Source: JAJPHI01 sp035541875
GTDB lineage: Bacteria; Desulfobacterota; Binatia; Binatales; Binataceae
Length of the DNA: 64,000 nucleotides
Assembly (NCBI GenBank): GCA_035541875.1
Contig: DATKML010000024.1
Location: forward strand, 20,628 to 84,627
Direction: 5' to 3'
Shown here one piece after another: positions 7,934-17,688 of this stretch (within the stretch, counting starts at the first letter, position 1; every line of letters starts with the position of its first letter). The notes beneath the pieces were generated by a model that had not been told where the DNA came from, ran no database searches, and worked only from the letters and a program-made list of their open reading frames with translations. A program made the position numbers and the translations under genes.

Positions 7934-9313
7934 TTACGACGCTTTCGCGAGTCGCGGAGCCATCGGTGGCGCCACCTCGTCGTATCGTTTGAGGAAGTTG
8001 GTTGAGAAATTGCCTGCGACGAAATCGCGATCCTCGAGGATCTTCAGATGAAGTGGGATATTCGTCTTGATTCCATCGATCTGGTACTCGTGCAACGCCG
8101 CTTTCGCACGGTTGATAGCGAGTTCGCGGGTCTCTGCGTGCACGATAATCTTTGCGATCAGCGGGTCGTAGTGCACAGGTACGCGATAACCGTCATAGAG
8201 CGCGGTTTCGACCCGCACGCCGAGTCCACCGGGCGAATGATGACTGCTGACGACGCCTGGCGACGGCAGATGGGTATCGGGATCTTCCGCATACACGCGG
8301 AACTCAATCGCTGAGCCTTCGAAATGGACCTGGCGCTGCTTGAGCCGCAACGGCTTGCCCGCAGCAATCTCGATACTCTCCTTAACCAAGTCGATACCGG
8401 TGACCATCTCGGTCACGCCATGCTCGACCTGGATACGGGTGTTCATCTCGATAAAGTAAAACTCACCGTTCGGAGCGAGCAGGAACTCGACCGTGCCGAC
8501 GTTGGAGTAGCCGACGACCTGCGCGGCACGGACTGCCGCTTTGCCCATCCGATCGCGCAGACGGGGTGTCATTACAGGGCAGGGCGCTTCTTCGAGCACC
8601 TTCTGATGGCGCCGCTGAATCGAGCAATCGCGCTCACCCAGATGGATCGCGTTGCGGTTGTTATCGGCCAAGATCTGGAACTCGACGTGACGAGCATTCT
8701 CGAGGAATTTTTCGAGATACATCGTGCGCGAACCAAAGGCGGCTTCGCTCTCGGCGCGGGCGAGCGGGAAGAGCTTCGCCAGTTCGGCGTCGTCGCGCAC
8801 GACACGCATCCCCTTGCCGCCGCCGCCGGCCGCGGCCTTGATCAGCACCGGATAGCCGAGCCGTTTCGCGTCGGCCTGCGCGTCGCGTAGTTCAGTGACG
8901 CCGGTGCCTTCGCTGCCCGGAAGCACCGGAACCCCGGCTCGCTTCATGATGCGGCGAGCACGTGGCTTATCGCCCATCAGGCGTATATGACGCGCGCGTG
9001 GTCCGACGAAATTGACGCCCGATTTGCTGCAGGCTTCGGCAAAATCGCCGTTTTCGGAGAGGAAGCCGTACCCCGGATGCACCGCGTCGGCACCGTAGGT
9101 CAGCACCGCGCTCATGATCGACGGGATACTCAGATAGCTGTCTTCAGCGGCGGGCGGCCCGATACAAACCGATTCGTCGGCCATCCGCACGTGGAGCGCA
9201 TCCTTGTCGGCGGTCGAATGGACCGCGATTGTTGCTATACCAAGCTCGCGGCACGCGCGAATAATTCGAATTGCGATCGTCCCGCGATTTGCCACCAGCA
9301 GTTTCTTGAACAT
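7934..9313 (-). CDS. accC: Acetyl-CoA carboxylase biotin carboxylase subunit
   Basis: 459 residues, full length. Carboxylates the biotin on AccB using ATP and bicarbonate, the first step of fatty acid synthesis. ATP-grasp signatures: KKLLVANRGTIAIRI, HPGYGFLSEN, the glycine-rich loop AAAGGGGKGM (about 160-170), EFQILAD, and EMNTRIQVEHGVTE (289-302). The usual IQVEHPVTE reads EHGVTE here (Pro to Gly at 299), and the usual ANRGEIA reads ANRGTIA; both are unusual but leave the catalytic Glu, Asn and Arg intact. It follows accB by 44 bases. Confidence 0.97.
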   Translation of the reverse strand: MFKKLLVANRGTIAIRIIRACRELGIATIAVHSTADKDALHVRMADESVCIGPPAAEDSYLSIPSIMSAVLTYGADAVHPGYGFLSENGDFAEACSKSGVNFVGPRARHIRLMGDKPRARRIMKRAGVPVLPGSEGTGVTELRDAQADAKRLGYPVLIKAAAGGGGKGMRVVRDDAELAKLFPLARAESEAAFGSRTMYLEKFLENARHVEFQILADNNRNAIHLGERDCSIQRRHQKVLEEAPCPVMTPRLRDRMGKAAVRAAQVVGYSNVGTVEFLLAPNGEFYFIEMNTRIQVEHGVTEMVTGIDLVKESIEIAAGKPLRLKQRQVHFEGSAIEFRVYAEDPDTHLPSPGVVSSHHSPGGLGVRVETALYDGYRVPVHYDPLIAKIIVHAETRELAINRAKAALHEYQIDGIKTNIPLHLKILEDRDFVAGNFSTNFLKRYDEVAPPMAPRLAKAS

Positions 9314-9357
9314 ATTAGGTCTCCCGCCAGCCTGCTGTACTCACCTTAACAGGCGGC

Positions 9358-9846
9358 TCAGCCAACCTCGATCACTACCAAGGGCTGTCCATACTCGACC
9401 GGTTGCGCATTCTCACAAAGGACCTTCACGACGCGCCCGGCCACCTCGGCCTCGATCTCGTTCATCATCTTCATCGCTTCGATAATGCAAAGTGTCTGCC
9501 CCTTGCGCACGGAGTCGCCTTCTTCAACAAAGGGGGCGGCATCCGGCGATGAGGCACGATAGAACGTCCCCACCATCGGGCTCGTTATCAACCGCTCATT
9601 CTCGGCTAATTCGACGGCGATCGGCTTGCTTGAATCGCGGGCCGCCGGGGCGCGTACATGTCGCGCAGGCGTCGGCAATACGGGTGCCGCCGGTTGGGGT
9701 GATGGTGCCGGAGTGCTGGCGAAGCTCTGTCCGGCACCGGCTCGTACTAGCCGTACTTTGCCCTTTTTCTTGTCGTCGATTTCGAGTTCGACCAGCTCAT
9801 ACTCGCGCATCAGCGCGAGCAATGCCTTGATTTCTCGTGTTTCCAT
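9358..9846 (-). CDS. accB: Acetyl-CoA carboxylase biotin carboxyl carrier protein
   Basis: 162 residues. The N-terminal domain begins METREIKALLALM; a Pro/Ala-rich hinge (about 42-75) follows, then the biotinyl domain with SPMVGTFYRASSPDAAPFVEEGD and EAMKMMNE, where Lys126 is the biotinylation site. The ATG at 9846 is chosen because translation from it matches the family N-terminus; the longer open frame adds 18 unlike residues. Lies between aroQ and accC in the conserved aroQ-accB-accC order. Confidence 0.97.
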   Translation of the reverse strand: METREIKALLALMREYELVELEIDDKKKGKVRLVRAGAGQSFASTPAPSPQPAAPVLPTPARHVRAPAARDSSKPIAVELAENERLITSPMVGTFYRASSPDAAPFVEEGDSVRKGQTLCIIEAMKMMNEIEAEVAGRVVKVLCENAQPVEYGQPLVVIEVG

Positions 9847-9889
9847 CCCAGTCCCACTTGCCGCACGACGGCGGCCCGCACCTCTTCCG

Positions 9890-10390
9890 CTAGTTTGCAC
9901 TGGCTCGCGCCGCTACTATCCCGACGGCGGCGCGCAAGGCGAGCACGTAACTCTCCGCGCCGAAGCCCATGATACGTCCTTCCGCCACGTCGGCAATCGT
10001 CGAGTGATGGCGGAACGGCTCGCGCTTATAGACGTTGGACAGATGCACTTCGATTGTCGGAACGTCGACTGCACCGATCGCATCGCGGATCGCAACGCTC
10101 GTATGCGTGTAGGCGGCCGGGTTGATAATCAGAACGTCGACGCGACCACGGGCCGCCTGAATCCGATCGACGATCTCACCCTCATTATTCGATTGGAAAG
10201 TCTTAACACTCAAGCCCAACTCCCGCCCGAGTTCAACCAGGCGCCGGTCGATATCCTTGAGCGTAGTTCGTCCGTAAATCTTGGGCTCGCGGGTTCCGAG
10301 CAGATTCAGGTTCGGACCGTGCACCACCAGCACTACCGGCTCGCGCCGCTGTGCCGCCGCGTCCGCAACGTCCTTGGTTTTCGTCGCCAT
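9890..10390 (-). CDS. aroQ: Type II 3-dehydroquinate dehydratase
   Basis: 166 residues. Third step of the shikimate pathway. Motifs: VHGPNLNLLGTREP, the lid with catalytic Tyr (KIYGRTTL), QSNNEGEIVDRIQ, NPAAYTHTSVAIRDA with the catalytic His, EVHLSNVYKREPFRHHS. The usual NPGAYTHTS reads NPAAYTHTS. An N-terminal extension of about 17 charged residues precedes the domain, and the C-terminus is longer than usual. First gene of the aroQ-accB-accC operon; the 240-base region to the divergent TPR gene should hold its promoter. Confidence 0.96.
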   Translation of the reverse strand: MATKTKDVADAAAQRREPVVLVVHGPNLNLLGTREPKIYGRTTLKDIDRRLVELGRELGLSVKTFQSNNEGEIVDRIQAARGRVDVLIINPAAYTHTSVAIRDAIGAVDVPTIEVHLSNVYKREPFRHHSTIADVAEGRIMGFGAESYVLALRAAVGIVAARASAN

Positions 10391-10630
10391 CCCTTATGGC
10401 ATTGAATCTGAGGCCATATAGGGTTTCAAGCGCGCCATCCACAACTATTAGACGTAGCAGCCAGGAAGATGTCTTCCGAGCGCCCGTTCTCTTGAGGCAA
10501 ATGAGAAGCGAAGAATGGCGAAACTAGGACGATCAATAGCTAGCGTAAATTTCCTGCTATCGCTTCGGGATGTTTATAGCTAACATAGCCCTCGTAAACG
10601 CTAATAATTACTCGATTCAAATAGAGAACT

Positions 10631-11500
10631 ATGACCGCAATCGCTCAGCCTGCTTTAATCAAACGAATCGACCCCGATGCCGCACCGGCGCAGTCGCCAG
10701 GTTTAAACCTTGTCGCGCGGGTAGCGTTGTGGACGATTCTTGCGTTTGCGGCTTGTTCGCTCGCACGAGTCCTCATGGAAGGGTCAGTTTTCACGCAATT
10801 CACGTCGAGCCATCCCCAAGCCTTTTCGAAGAACCAGAAGCGTCAGATGGTGTTCGCTGAAAGCCGACGACCGGCGTCGGCTTCTAGCGCGCATTCCTCG
10901 TCGCGGAAGGTAAAGGGCCCTGCGCCGCACTTCGCATCAGCGGGAAGCCGCCAGGTTGAGGTCGGCGAGGTTCATCGCGACCCAATTGCTCCGTTGCAGG
11001 CAGCCGGAGGGCTCGAGTATCAGGACGCAGCCGGATGGCTCTCGTTCCATCTGGGATATTACGAGGCGGCCGCATCATATCTTTCCGAGGCGATTCAGAA
11101 GAACCCACGCGACGGTCGCGCCTACGATCAGCGTGCTGAAGTCTATCAACGGACCGGAAAGCCGACGCTCGCGATCACTGATTACGAACATGCACTGATG
11201 ATCGATCCGAAAGACGGCATAGCGATGCAGCGGCTCGCCTGGCTGATGGCGAGTTCACATGCCGGCCGCGATCACAAACGGGCGATTACTCTTGCTCAAG
11301 AGGCCTGTAATCTTACCCAATGGAAGGACGCCAAGGCGGTCGAAACTTTGGCTGCCGCTTATGCCTCCGCCGGTGCTTTCGAAAAGGCAATCGCAATCCA
11401 AGGTCAGGCGCTCGCTTTGCAACATGACGCATCGCAGGCAGCGGCTCGGTTAGCTCTCTACGCACAGCATCGGACAATCGAAGGGAAGCCTGCCCTTTAG
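10631..11500 (+). CDS. Membrane-anchored TPR protein
   Basis: 289 residues. One N-terminal transmembrane helix (about 27-47: LVARVALWTILAFAACSLAR) precedes a Ser/Arg/Lys-rich linker and at least three TPR-like repeats: AAGWLSFHLGYYEAAASYLSEAIQKNPRDG, AYDQRAEVYQRTGKPTLAITDYEHALMIDPKDG, and VETLAAAYASAGAFEKAIAIQGQALAL. Likely a protein-protein scaffold anchored in the inner membrane with the TPRs outside. Divergent from aroQ. Partner unknown. Confidence 0.8.
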   Translation: MTAIAQPALIKRIDPDAAPAQSPGLNLVARVALWTILAFAACSLARVLMEGSVFTQFTSSHPQAFSKNQKRQMVFAESRRPASASSAHSSSRKVKGPAPHFASAGSRQVEVGEVHRDPIAPLQAAGGLEYQDAAGWLSFHLGYYEAAASYLSEAIQKNPRDGRAYDQRAEVYQRTGKPTLAITDYEHALMIDPKDGIAMQRLAWLMASSHAGRDHKRAITLAQEACNLTQWKDAKAVETLAAAYASAGAFEKAIAIQGQALALQHDASQAAARLALYAQHRTIEGKPAL

Positions 11501-11624
11501 CTTCGGGCAACAAACGAAGGAACGCCACGCCGACGACAAAGTTCGTGTGGCGTGTTTCATTTGAGCTGACACCATCAGCCAGCTATCGTGCTGCGCGAAA
11601 CCCTCGCTCGATTGGAGCCGTCCG

Positions 11625-12791
11625 ATGCCGACGAAAGAACGCTTTACTGTTGCCATTCCCGACGCAGCGCTTGCCGATTTGAAGGATCGCCTCGCACGAA
11701 CCCGCTTTCCGGGCGACTTCGGGAATCCCAACTGGGAGTATGGCACCAACACGGCTTATCTGAAGGAGCTGGTCGAGTACTGGCGGACCCAATACGACTG
11801 GCGCAAGGTCGAGCGCCAGATTAACAGCTACGCCAACTACAAGACTGAGATCGACGGCGTTCCAATCCACTTCATCCACGAGCCTGGCAAGGGGCCGAAT
11901 CCGATACCGCTAATCCTTACCCACGGATGGCCATGGACGTTCTGGGATCTCCATAAGGTGATTCGTCCGCTCGCTGATCCGGCGTCCTACGGCGACGATC
12001 CGAAAGACGCTTTCGACGTCGTCGTGCCGTCGCTACCCGGCTACGGCTTCTCCACGCCACTGACCAAGACTGGAGTGAATTACTGGACCACGGCGGATCT
12101 GTGGGTGAAGCTGATGCAGGACGTGCTCGGCTACAAGAAGTTTGCAGCCGAGGGCGGCGATTGGGGCGCGATTATCACCGAGCAACTGGGCCACAAACAC
12201 GCCGACAAGCTGATCGGTATCTATCTCCATCTGCTGATCCAACTCACGCTTTTTGGCGAGGGTGGTCCCAAGCCCGAAGATTTCGGACCCGGTGAAGAAG
12301 GATGGGCTGAGCGCGGCAAGCACTTCTTCGAAGAGGAATCGGGTTATTCCGCAATCCAGATGACCAAGCCGCAGACGGTCGCAAGCGCTCTCAACGATTC
12401 ACCGGCGGGACTCGCCGCATGGCTGGTCGAGAAGCGGCGCACCTGGAGCGATTGTGGCGGTGACATCGAGAAGCGCTTCTCGAAGGACGATCTCTGCACA
12501 ACGGCAACGATCTATTGGCTCACTGAGAGTTATGGCACCTCGGCGCGCTATTACTACGAGGCCGTGCACAATCCCTGGAAGCCATCGCATAACCGCACGC
12601 CGATCGTCGAAGCTCCGACCGGTGCCGGCGTGTTTTTGAAGGAAGTCTTTCTAATGCCGCGTAAGTGGGCGGAACGCTATCTGAATCTGAAGCGCTGGAC
12701 GATCATGCCCTCGGGCGGCCACTTCGCACCGATGGAAGAACCGCAAGTCCTAATCGACGATATCCGCGCGTTCTTTCGCACACTGCGCTGA
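11625..12791 (+). CDS. Epoxide hydrolase (EHN domain, alpha/beta hydrolase)
   Basis: 388 residues. The N-terminal epoxide-hydrolase domain (about 6-115) contains FPGDFGNPNWEYG and YWRTQYDWRKVERQIN. The alpha/beta hydrolase core follows, with the oxyanion motif THGWPWTFWD (about 99-108), nucleophile Asp179 in GGDWGA, lid tyrosines around YGTSARYYYE, and the catalytic His366 in SGGHFAP. Predicted to open epoxides to diols, substrate unknown. The ATG at 11625 has TTGGAG 6 bases upstream. Convergent with rsmI. Confidence 0.93.
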   Translation: MPTKERFTVAIPDAALADLKDRLARTRFPGDFGNPNWEYGTNTAYLKELVEYWRTQYDWRKVERQINSYANYKTEIDGVPIHFIHEPGKGPNPIPLILTHGWPWTFWDLHKVIRPLADPASYGDDPKDAFDVVVPSLPGYGFSTPLTKTGVNYWTTADLWVKLMQDVLGYKKFAAEGGDWGAIITEQLGHKHADKLIGIYLHLLIQLTLFGEGGPKPEDFGPGEEGWAERGKHFFEEESGYSAIQMTKPQTVASALNDSPAGLAAWLVEKRRTWSDCGGDIEKRFSKDDLCTTATIYWLTESYGTSARYYYEAVHNPWKPSHNRTPIVEAPTGAGVFLKEVFLMPRKWAERYLNLKRWTIMPSGGHFAPMEEPQVLIDDIRAFFRTLR

Positions 12792-12800
12792 ACCGTTAGT

Positions 12801-13688
12801 TCAATCCCCCTTCTCTTTAGAGAGGGGGGCGGGGGGTAGGTCCGATCGCAACGCCCGCTGATATACATCCCGGCGGCGGGCGCCAGTCAGCTTCGCGATC
12901 ACCTCGCTCGCGTCCTTAAGGCTCAATCCGCGATCGCGCAGCAGCACCATCGCCGTGGCTTCATCGAAGCCGCTCTTGCTCACCGATTCGGCGTGCGTTT
13001 CGATTGCTCCCGCCACGACGATGGTGACTTCGCCGAGCGGTTCTTGCGCAGTAAAGCGGGCGAGCAACTCCGCAAGCGATCCGCGTGCGACTTCCTCATA
13101 GGTTTTGGTCAGTTCACGCGTGACCACAGCGTTACGATCGGCTCCAAAAACTTCGATCATCGTCTCCAGCGTTTCGATCAAGCGCCGCGCCGCCTCGTAA
13201 AAGACAATCGTGCGTGACTCTGATCGCAGCCGCTCCAATGCGCGTTTGCGGTCGCCCGCTTTCGCGGGGAGGAAACCTTCGAAGACGAAACGATCGGTGG
13301 GTATTCCCGCAATCGATAGCGCGGCGATCACTGCCGAAGGCCCGGGCACAGCGCTCACGCGGATTCCTGCGCTGATCGCGGCTTGTACCAGTCGATAGCC
13401 AGGGTCGGAGATCGCAGGCGTACCCGCGTCGGCGACGAGTGCGATCGTTTCGCCGGCTTCCATCCGCGCGATCAGCTCGGGAATGCGCCGCGCCTCATTA
13501 TGCTCGAAGTAACTTACCATCGGGGTGGTGATCTGATGCTCGGTGAGCAACCGGCCTGTGCGTCGGGTATCTTCGCAAGCGATCGAATCGGCCTCACGCA
13601 GGACACGGATCGCGCGCGCACCGATATCTTCGGCGTTGCCGATCGGCGTCGCGACGACGTAGAGGGTTCCGATGGATTGGGTCTTCAA
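12801..13688 (-). CDS. rsmI: 16S rRNA (cytidine(1402)-2'-O)-methyltransferase
   Basis: 295 residues. SAM-dependent tetrapyrrole-methylase fold enzyme that methylates C1402 of 16S rRNA. Motifs: LYVVATPIGNAEDI, CEDTRRTGRLL, YFEHNEARRIPELI, ALVADAGTPAISDPGY, VPGPSAVIAALSIAG and FVFEGFLPAKAGDR. The C-terminal residues PPAPLSKEKGD are encoded within a CCCCCTTCTCT/AGAGAGGGGG hairpin of the repeat family seen at 3329, so a repeat may have eroded into the gene end. A terminator separates it from hppA upstream. Confidence 0.95.
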   Translation of the reverse strand: MKTQSIGTLYVVATPIGNAEDIGARAIRVLREADSIACEDTRRTGRLLTEHQITTPMVSYFEHNEARRIPELIARMEAGETIALVADAGTPAISDPGYRLVQAAISAGIRVSAVPGPSAVIAALSIAGIPTDRFVFEGFLPAKAGDRKRALERLRSESRTIVFYEAARRLIETLETMIEVFGADRNAVVTRELTKTYEEVARGSLAELLARFTAQEPLGEVTIVVAGAIETHAESVSKSGFDEATAMVLLRDRGLSLKDASEVIAKLTGARRRDVYQRALRSDLPPAPLSKEKGD

Positions 13689-13746
13689 CTCATTCGTCCC
13701 GATCGACGCTTCTAGCAGCCGTTCTCTACCAGACGATAGAGGCGGA

Positions 13747-13780
13747 AAGAAAAACGGGGGCGCCCGATGGGCACCCCCGC
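13747..13780 (-). terminator. Intrinsic terminator of hppA
   Basis: Read on the minus strand, GCGGGGGTGCCC and GGGCGCCCCCGT pair around a short AT-containing loop and are followed at once by TTTTTCTTT. It lies about 30 bases after the hppA stop and upstream of rsmI, so it should end the hppA transcript. Confidence 0.85.
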
Positions 13781-13808
13781 TGGTTTAGCAATCGGAAACC
13801 CGATGCGC

Positions 13809-16088
13809 TTAGGCCGCAGCCTTGTGCGTTCCTGATCCTGCTTCATCAGAGCCGATAGCGCCGCGCTTCGACAGGATAACTGCCACTGTGAGCAGCACGA
13901 CCGACAGTACGACGATGGCGAGGCGTCCAGCGTTGTACTCCGCAACCGCCGCCGTGGTGAACGGAGCAGCGAGAATACCGACGAGGTTCATAACCTTGAT
14001 CATCGGGTTCAGCGCCGGGCCGGCCGTATCCTTGAAAGGATCGCCAACGGTATCGCCTACGACGGTCGCTCTGTGCACGTCAGTGTTCTTACCACCGAGG
14101 TAGCCATCTTCGACCTTCTTCTTGGCATTGTCCCAGTTAGCGCCTGCATTCGACATGAACACGGCCATCAGCTGACCCGTCAGAATCGTACCACCGAGGA
14201 AGCCGCCGAGTGCACCCGCACCCAGACCAAAGCCGACGAGCAGCGGAGCGAAGACCGCGAGGATCGCGGGGCTGAGCAACTCCTTCTGCGCCGAAGCGGT
14301 AACGATATCAACGCACTTGCCGTAGTCGGGCAGTTCCTTGCCTTCCATGATCCCCGGATGCTCGCGGAACTGGCGGCGCACTTCAAACACGACCTGATAG
14401 GCCGAGCGGCCGACCGCTTTGATTGCGAACGAGCTGAAGAGGAAGGGCACTGCAGCGCCGATCAACAGACCGATGAAAACCGTAGGGGAATTGATCTGTA
14501 CTCCCATGTCGCCAAGAGGCGCTTCGTCGATAAAGGAGCGGAACAGCGAAACTGCTGCGATAACCGCCGTCGCGATCGCAAGCCCCTTGGTCAGCGCTTT
14601 GGTCGTGTTGCCGATAGCGTCCATCCACGAAAGCGTACGCGACGCCTCTTCCTGATGGATTCCGCCCATCTCGAAGATACCGTGCGCGTTGTCAGTGATA
14701 GGACCGTAGGTATCCATCGCGAGGATGAAGCCCGTGGTGGTCAGCAGTCCCAGACCGGTGAGCGCTATACCGTAGAACTGCAGCGCAAGTGAGCCCTGGA
14801 ACATCACGAGTGCGCCGATGATCGCAGCCACGATCAGCATCGCCGCCCAGGTAGAGGATTCCATGCCTTCGCCGAGGCCGGAGATGATCAGAGTCGCTGG
14901 GCCGGTGCGCGCAGCGTTAGCGGTCTCGATAACGGGGCCGCGATCGGGATGGGTGAAGTAGTTGGTCAGCCACAGGGTGAAGATCGCAAGCAATACGCCG
15001 AAGGTCGCCGTGAGGCCAAACCGCCAGTCGGGCGCGCCTGTGGTCGGGTCGGTCATGTATAGATAATTGACGATGAAGAAGCCGATTACCGAAGCCACGG
15101 CAGAGGTCATGAAGCCGCGATTGATTGGCTTCATCGGGTCTTCCATCTTCCCGGCCGGAGCTTTAACCGCCATGATGCCGAGAATCGAGGAGAAGACGCC
15201 GACTGCGCGAAGGATGAGCGCGAAGACGATAAGCTTCATCGCAAACGCGCCAGCACCCGCACCATAGAGGGTTTGGAAGTCTTTGTCGGCCACGGCGTAG
15301 GCCGCGAGTATGATCGCTGCTACCAGCGTTACTTCGTACGATTCGAAAACGTCAGCCGCCATACCGGCGCAGTCACCGACGTTATCGCCGACGTTATCCG
15401 CAATTGTCGCAGCGTTACGCGGATCGTCTTCCGGAATCCCCGCCTCGACTTTACCGACGAGGTCACCGCCGACGTCTGCTGCCTTGGTGAAGATACCGCC
15501 ACCGACACGCATGAAGAGTGCGGCCAACGATCCACCGAAGCCGAAGCCGACCAGAACCTTCATCGCATCCTGCTGGTAAACCAGGAAGATGACGGTTGCG
15601 CCGAGCAGGCCGAGTCCGACCGTGAACATGCCTGAAACGCCTCCGGCCTTGAACGCCAGTTCCATCGCGTCCTTGAAGCTGGTCAAAGCGGCGTTCGCGC
15701 TGCGGACGTTGCCCTTAACGGCCAACCACATCCCGACGAACCCTGCGCCGTAGGAGGCACTGACGCCAAGCACGAAGGCGATTGCAATTCCCAGCGATAG
15801 ATCGAGGCGGTCCGGATAGACGCGCTGGTACATGATGAAGAGACCGACCGCGATCAAGATGACGAAGAAAATCATCGTCTTGACCTGCCGCTTGAGGTAC
15901 GCCATCGAACCTTCGTAAACAGCGTCGGCGACGTCGGTCATTGACTTGGCGCCCGGGTCCGCCGCTAGCACGGTCCGCACCAGGACCAAGCCGTAGCCGA
16001 TCGCCAGTATCGCCGAGATCAGAACGCCCCACAGAATCAACATCTGATTCTGTGTCAGCGCCGGCAATATAATCTTCGCTTCACTCAT
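13809..16088 (-). CDS. hppA: K+-insensitive H+-translocating membrane pyrophosphatase
   Basis: 759 residues, about 16 transmembrane segments. Hydrolyses PPi and pumps H+ out of the cytoplasm. PPi-binding motifs: DVGGDLVGKVEAGIPEDDPR (about 205-224), DNVGDNVGDCAGMAADVFES, and near the C-terminus DTVGDPFKDTAGPALN. GNTTKALTKG (493-502) has Lys at the position that is Ala in K+-dependent enzymes, which predicts the K+-independent H+-pumping type (family knowledge). The ATG at 16088 is chosen for the GGAGAGAG just upstream; the open frame runs 50 codons further without a family match. Single-gene unit. Confidence 0.96.
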   Translation of the reverse strand: MSEAKIILPALTQNQMLILWGVLISAILAIGYGLVLVRTVLAADPGAKSMTDVADAVYEGSMAYLKRQVKTMIFFVILIAVGLFIMYQRVYPDRLDLSLGIAIAFVLGVSASYGAGFVGMWLAVKGNVRSANAALTSFKDAMELAFKAGGVSGMFTVGLGLLGATVIFLVYQQDAMKVLVGFGFGGSLAALFMRVGGGIFTKAADVGGDLVGKVEAGIPEDDPRNAATIADNVGDNVGDCAGMAADVFESYEVTLVAAIILAAYAVADKDFQTLYGAGAGAFAMKLIVFALILRAVGVFSSILGIMAVKAPAGKMEDPMKPINRGFMTSAVASVIGFFIVNYLYMTDPTTGAPDWRFGLTATFGVLLAIFTLWLTNYFTHPDRGPVIETANAARTGPATLIISGLGEGMESSTWAAMLIVAAIIGALVMFQGSLALQFYGIALTGLGLLTTTGFILAMDTYGPITDNAHGIFEMGGIHQEEASRTLSWMDAIGNTTKALTKGLAIATAVIAAVSLFRSFIDEAPLGDMGVQINSPTVFIGLLIGAAVPFLFSSFAIKAVGRSAYQVVFEVRRQFREHPGIMEGKELPDYGKCVDIVTASAQKELLSPAILAVFAPLLVGFGLGAGALGGFLGGTILTGQLMAVFMSNAGANWDNAKKKVEDGYLGGKNTDVHRATVVGDTVGDPFKDTAGPALNPMIKVMNLVGILAAPFTTAAVAEYNAGRLAIVVLSVVLLTVAVILSKRGAIGSDEAGSGTHKAAA

Positions 16089-16360
16089 CGAGAATCTCTC
16101 TCCTGCTCTTGTGTGGACGGCGGCGCTGAGATTCTTTACAGCCGCCCCACGAGTTAAAAAAATGCCCGAGCCTGAAGTGGCCGGGTTTAACCGCCGGAAG
16201 TTTAGGTTTTCCTTCGCACGATGTCCAGTGGAGCGCACCCTCTCTTTTGCGCTTCGCGCGACATTTCTGCGCAGCCCTTATCCGGTTTCATTGCTTCTCG
16301 CAAAACCGTCGTTAGCTGGTTGATCGTCCCGGCAGGCGCATGTTTACTAGAGCCAAAACC

Positions 16361-17665
16361 ATGAACGTTAATATTGAGACCCCGAACGCGCTTCGTCGCA
16401 AGCTGACCATCGAACTCGAGCCCGCTGAGATCAACAGCGAACTCGATCGGACCTATAACGAACTCCGTCGCTCCGTGCAGCTTCGCGGCTTTCGACCCGG
16501 CCGCGCTCCGCGCAACTTGCTGGAGAAGTTTTTCGGCGATCAGGTGCGTGGCGACGTCTTGCAGAAACTGATCCGAGAATACACCGGCAAGGCGCTGGCC
16601 GAAAATGATCTCCAGCCGATAGTGCAGCCCGAGATCATCACGGAAGAGAGCGATCTTAAGAAGGCGCAGTTGAAGTTCAGCGCGATCTTCGATCTGAAGC
16701 CGGAGTTCGAAGTTCAGGATTACGCTGAGCTCAAAGTCCAGAAGTCGACCGTCACCGTCTCTGACGAGGAAGTGGCGTCTACTCTTGAGAACCTTCGTGA
16801 ACGCAACGGCAGCCTGAAAAAAATTGAAGATCGTAAGGTCGTAGCCGATGGTGATTTTGTCGTGGCGACGTTCGAAGCCTTCCACGAAGGGAAGGGCGTT
16901 CCCGACACCAAGTTCGCCGACCGTATCGTGCGCGTAGCTCCGAATGAACCGGCTCACGGCCTCGACGAGGTTCTGCGCGGTGCCGAGGTTGGCGTCGAAG
17001 TGCGGAAGGAGCGGAGCTATCCCGAGGACTACGTCGAGCGCGAGGTTGCCGGCAAAACCGTCGAATGGCGCGCCACGGTTAAGGATATCTACGAGCGCGT
17101 GCTGCCGAATCTGGATGACGAGTTCGCCAAGGATCAGGGGCAGTTCCAGAACCTCGATGAATTGCGCGCGGCGATCCGTAAGGATCTCGAAGCGCATGCG
17201 CAGCAGGAGGCCGATAACCGGGCGCGCCAGGGCCTCATCGATCTCGTCATCGAACGAAATCCTGTCGAAGTTCCTGAATCGCTGATCACGGCCGAGCAGC
17301 GCACCATCGAAGCGGAGATGGCCAATGCGCTTGAGTCCGCCGGAATCCCTCACGAGATGGCGCATCAGCGTGCAGCGGAGAATCCGGAAGAGACCCGCAA
17401 ACGCGCCGAGAAGCGGGCGCGCAGCGCACTGGTCATCGATGCGATCGCCACCAAGGAAAATATCGAGGTCAGCGACGACGAAGTTGCGGAGCGGATTGCG
17501 ACGATGGTTACGCGGGGCGGTCGCCAACGCGATCGGATCGCGGAGTTTTACCGCGCCGAGGAAAATCGCGAAGCGCTGAAGCAGGTGATGCGCCGCGAAA
17601 AGACTATCGGGGTGTTGATGGAGCGGGCTCAGAAGGAAGAGCCCGCTGAGTCGGCCTCGGCGTAA
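16361..17665 (+). CDS. tig: Trigger factor
   Basis: 434 residues. Ribosome-associated chaperone and peptidyl-prolyl isomerase. The N-terminal ribosome-binding domain ends in GFRPGRAPRNLLEKFFG (consensus GFRxGKxP); the PPIase domain is about 155-245 (DGDFVVATFEAFHEGKG, FADRIVRVAPNEPAHGLDEVL) and a helical C-terminal chaperone domain follows. I prefer the ATG at 16361 because MNVNIETPNALRRKLTIEL matches the family start; an in-frame ATG at 16340 would add 7 residues, and neither has a strong Shine-Dalgarno. Upstream of clpP, clpX and lon, the usual order. Confidence 0.95.
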   Translation: MNVNIETPNALRRKLTIELEPAEINSELDRTYNELRRSVQLRGFRPGRAPRNLLEKFFGDQVRGDVLQKLIREYTGKALAENDLQPIVQPEIITEESDLKKAQLKFSAIFDLKPEFEVQDYAELKVQKSTVTVSDEEVASTLENLRERNGSLKKIEDRKVVADGDFVVATFEAFHEGKGVPDTKFADRIVRVAPNEPAHGLDEVLRGAEVGVEVRKERSYPEDYVEREVAGKTVEWRATVKDIYERVLPNLDDEFAKDQGQFQNLDELRAAIRKDLEAHAQQEADNRARQGLIDLVIERNPVEVPESLITAEQRTIEAEMANALESAGIPHEMAHQRAAENPEETRKRAEKRARSALVIDAIATKENIEVSDDEVAERIATMVTRGGRQRDRIAEFYRAEENREALKQVMRREKTIGVLMERAQKEEPAESASA

Positions 17666-17688
17666 ATAATTGTTTCAAAAGCGCACAT

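Noticed and set aside
14073..14792. Plus-strand frame of 239 codons
   Set aside because: Antisense to hppA, a conserved membrane pyrophosphatase; no family motif.
16202..17527. Long open frame of 441 codons antisense to tig
   Set aside because: It mirrors a conserved trigger factor gene on the plus strand; high GC gives long antisense frames and the translation shows no family motif.
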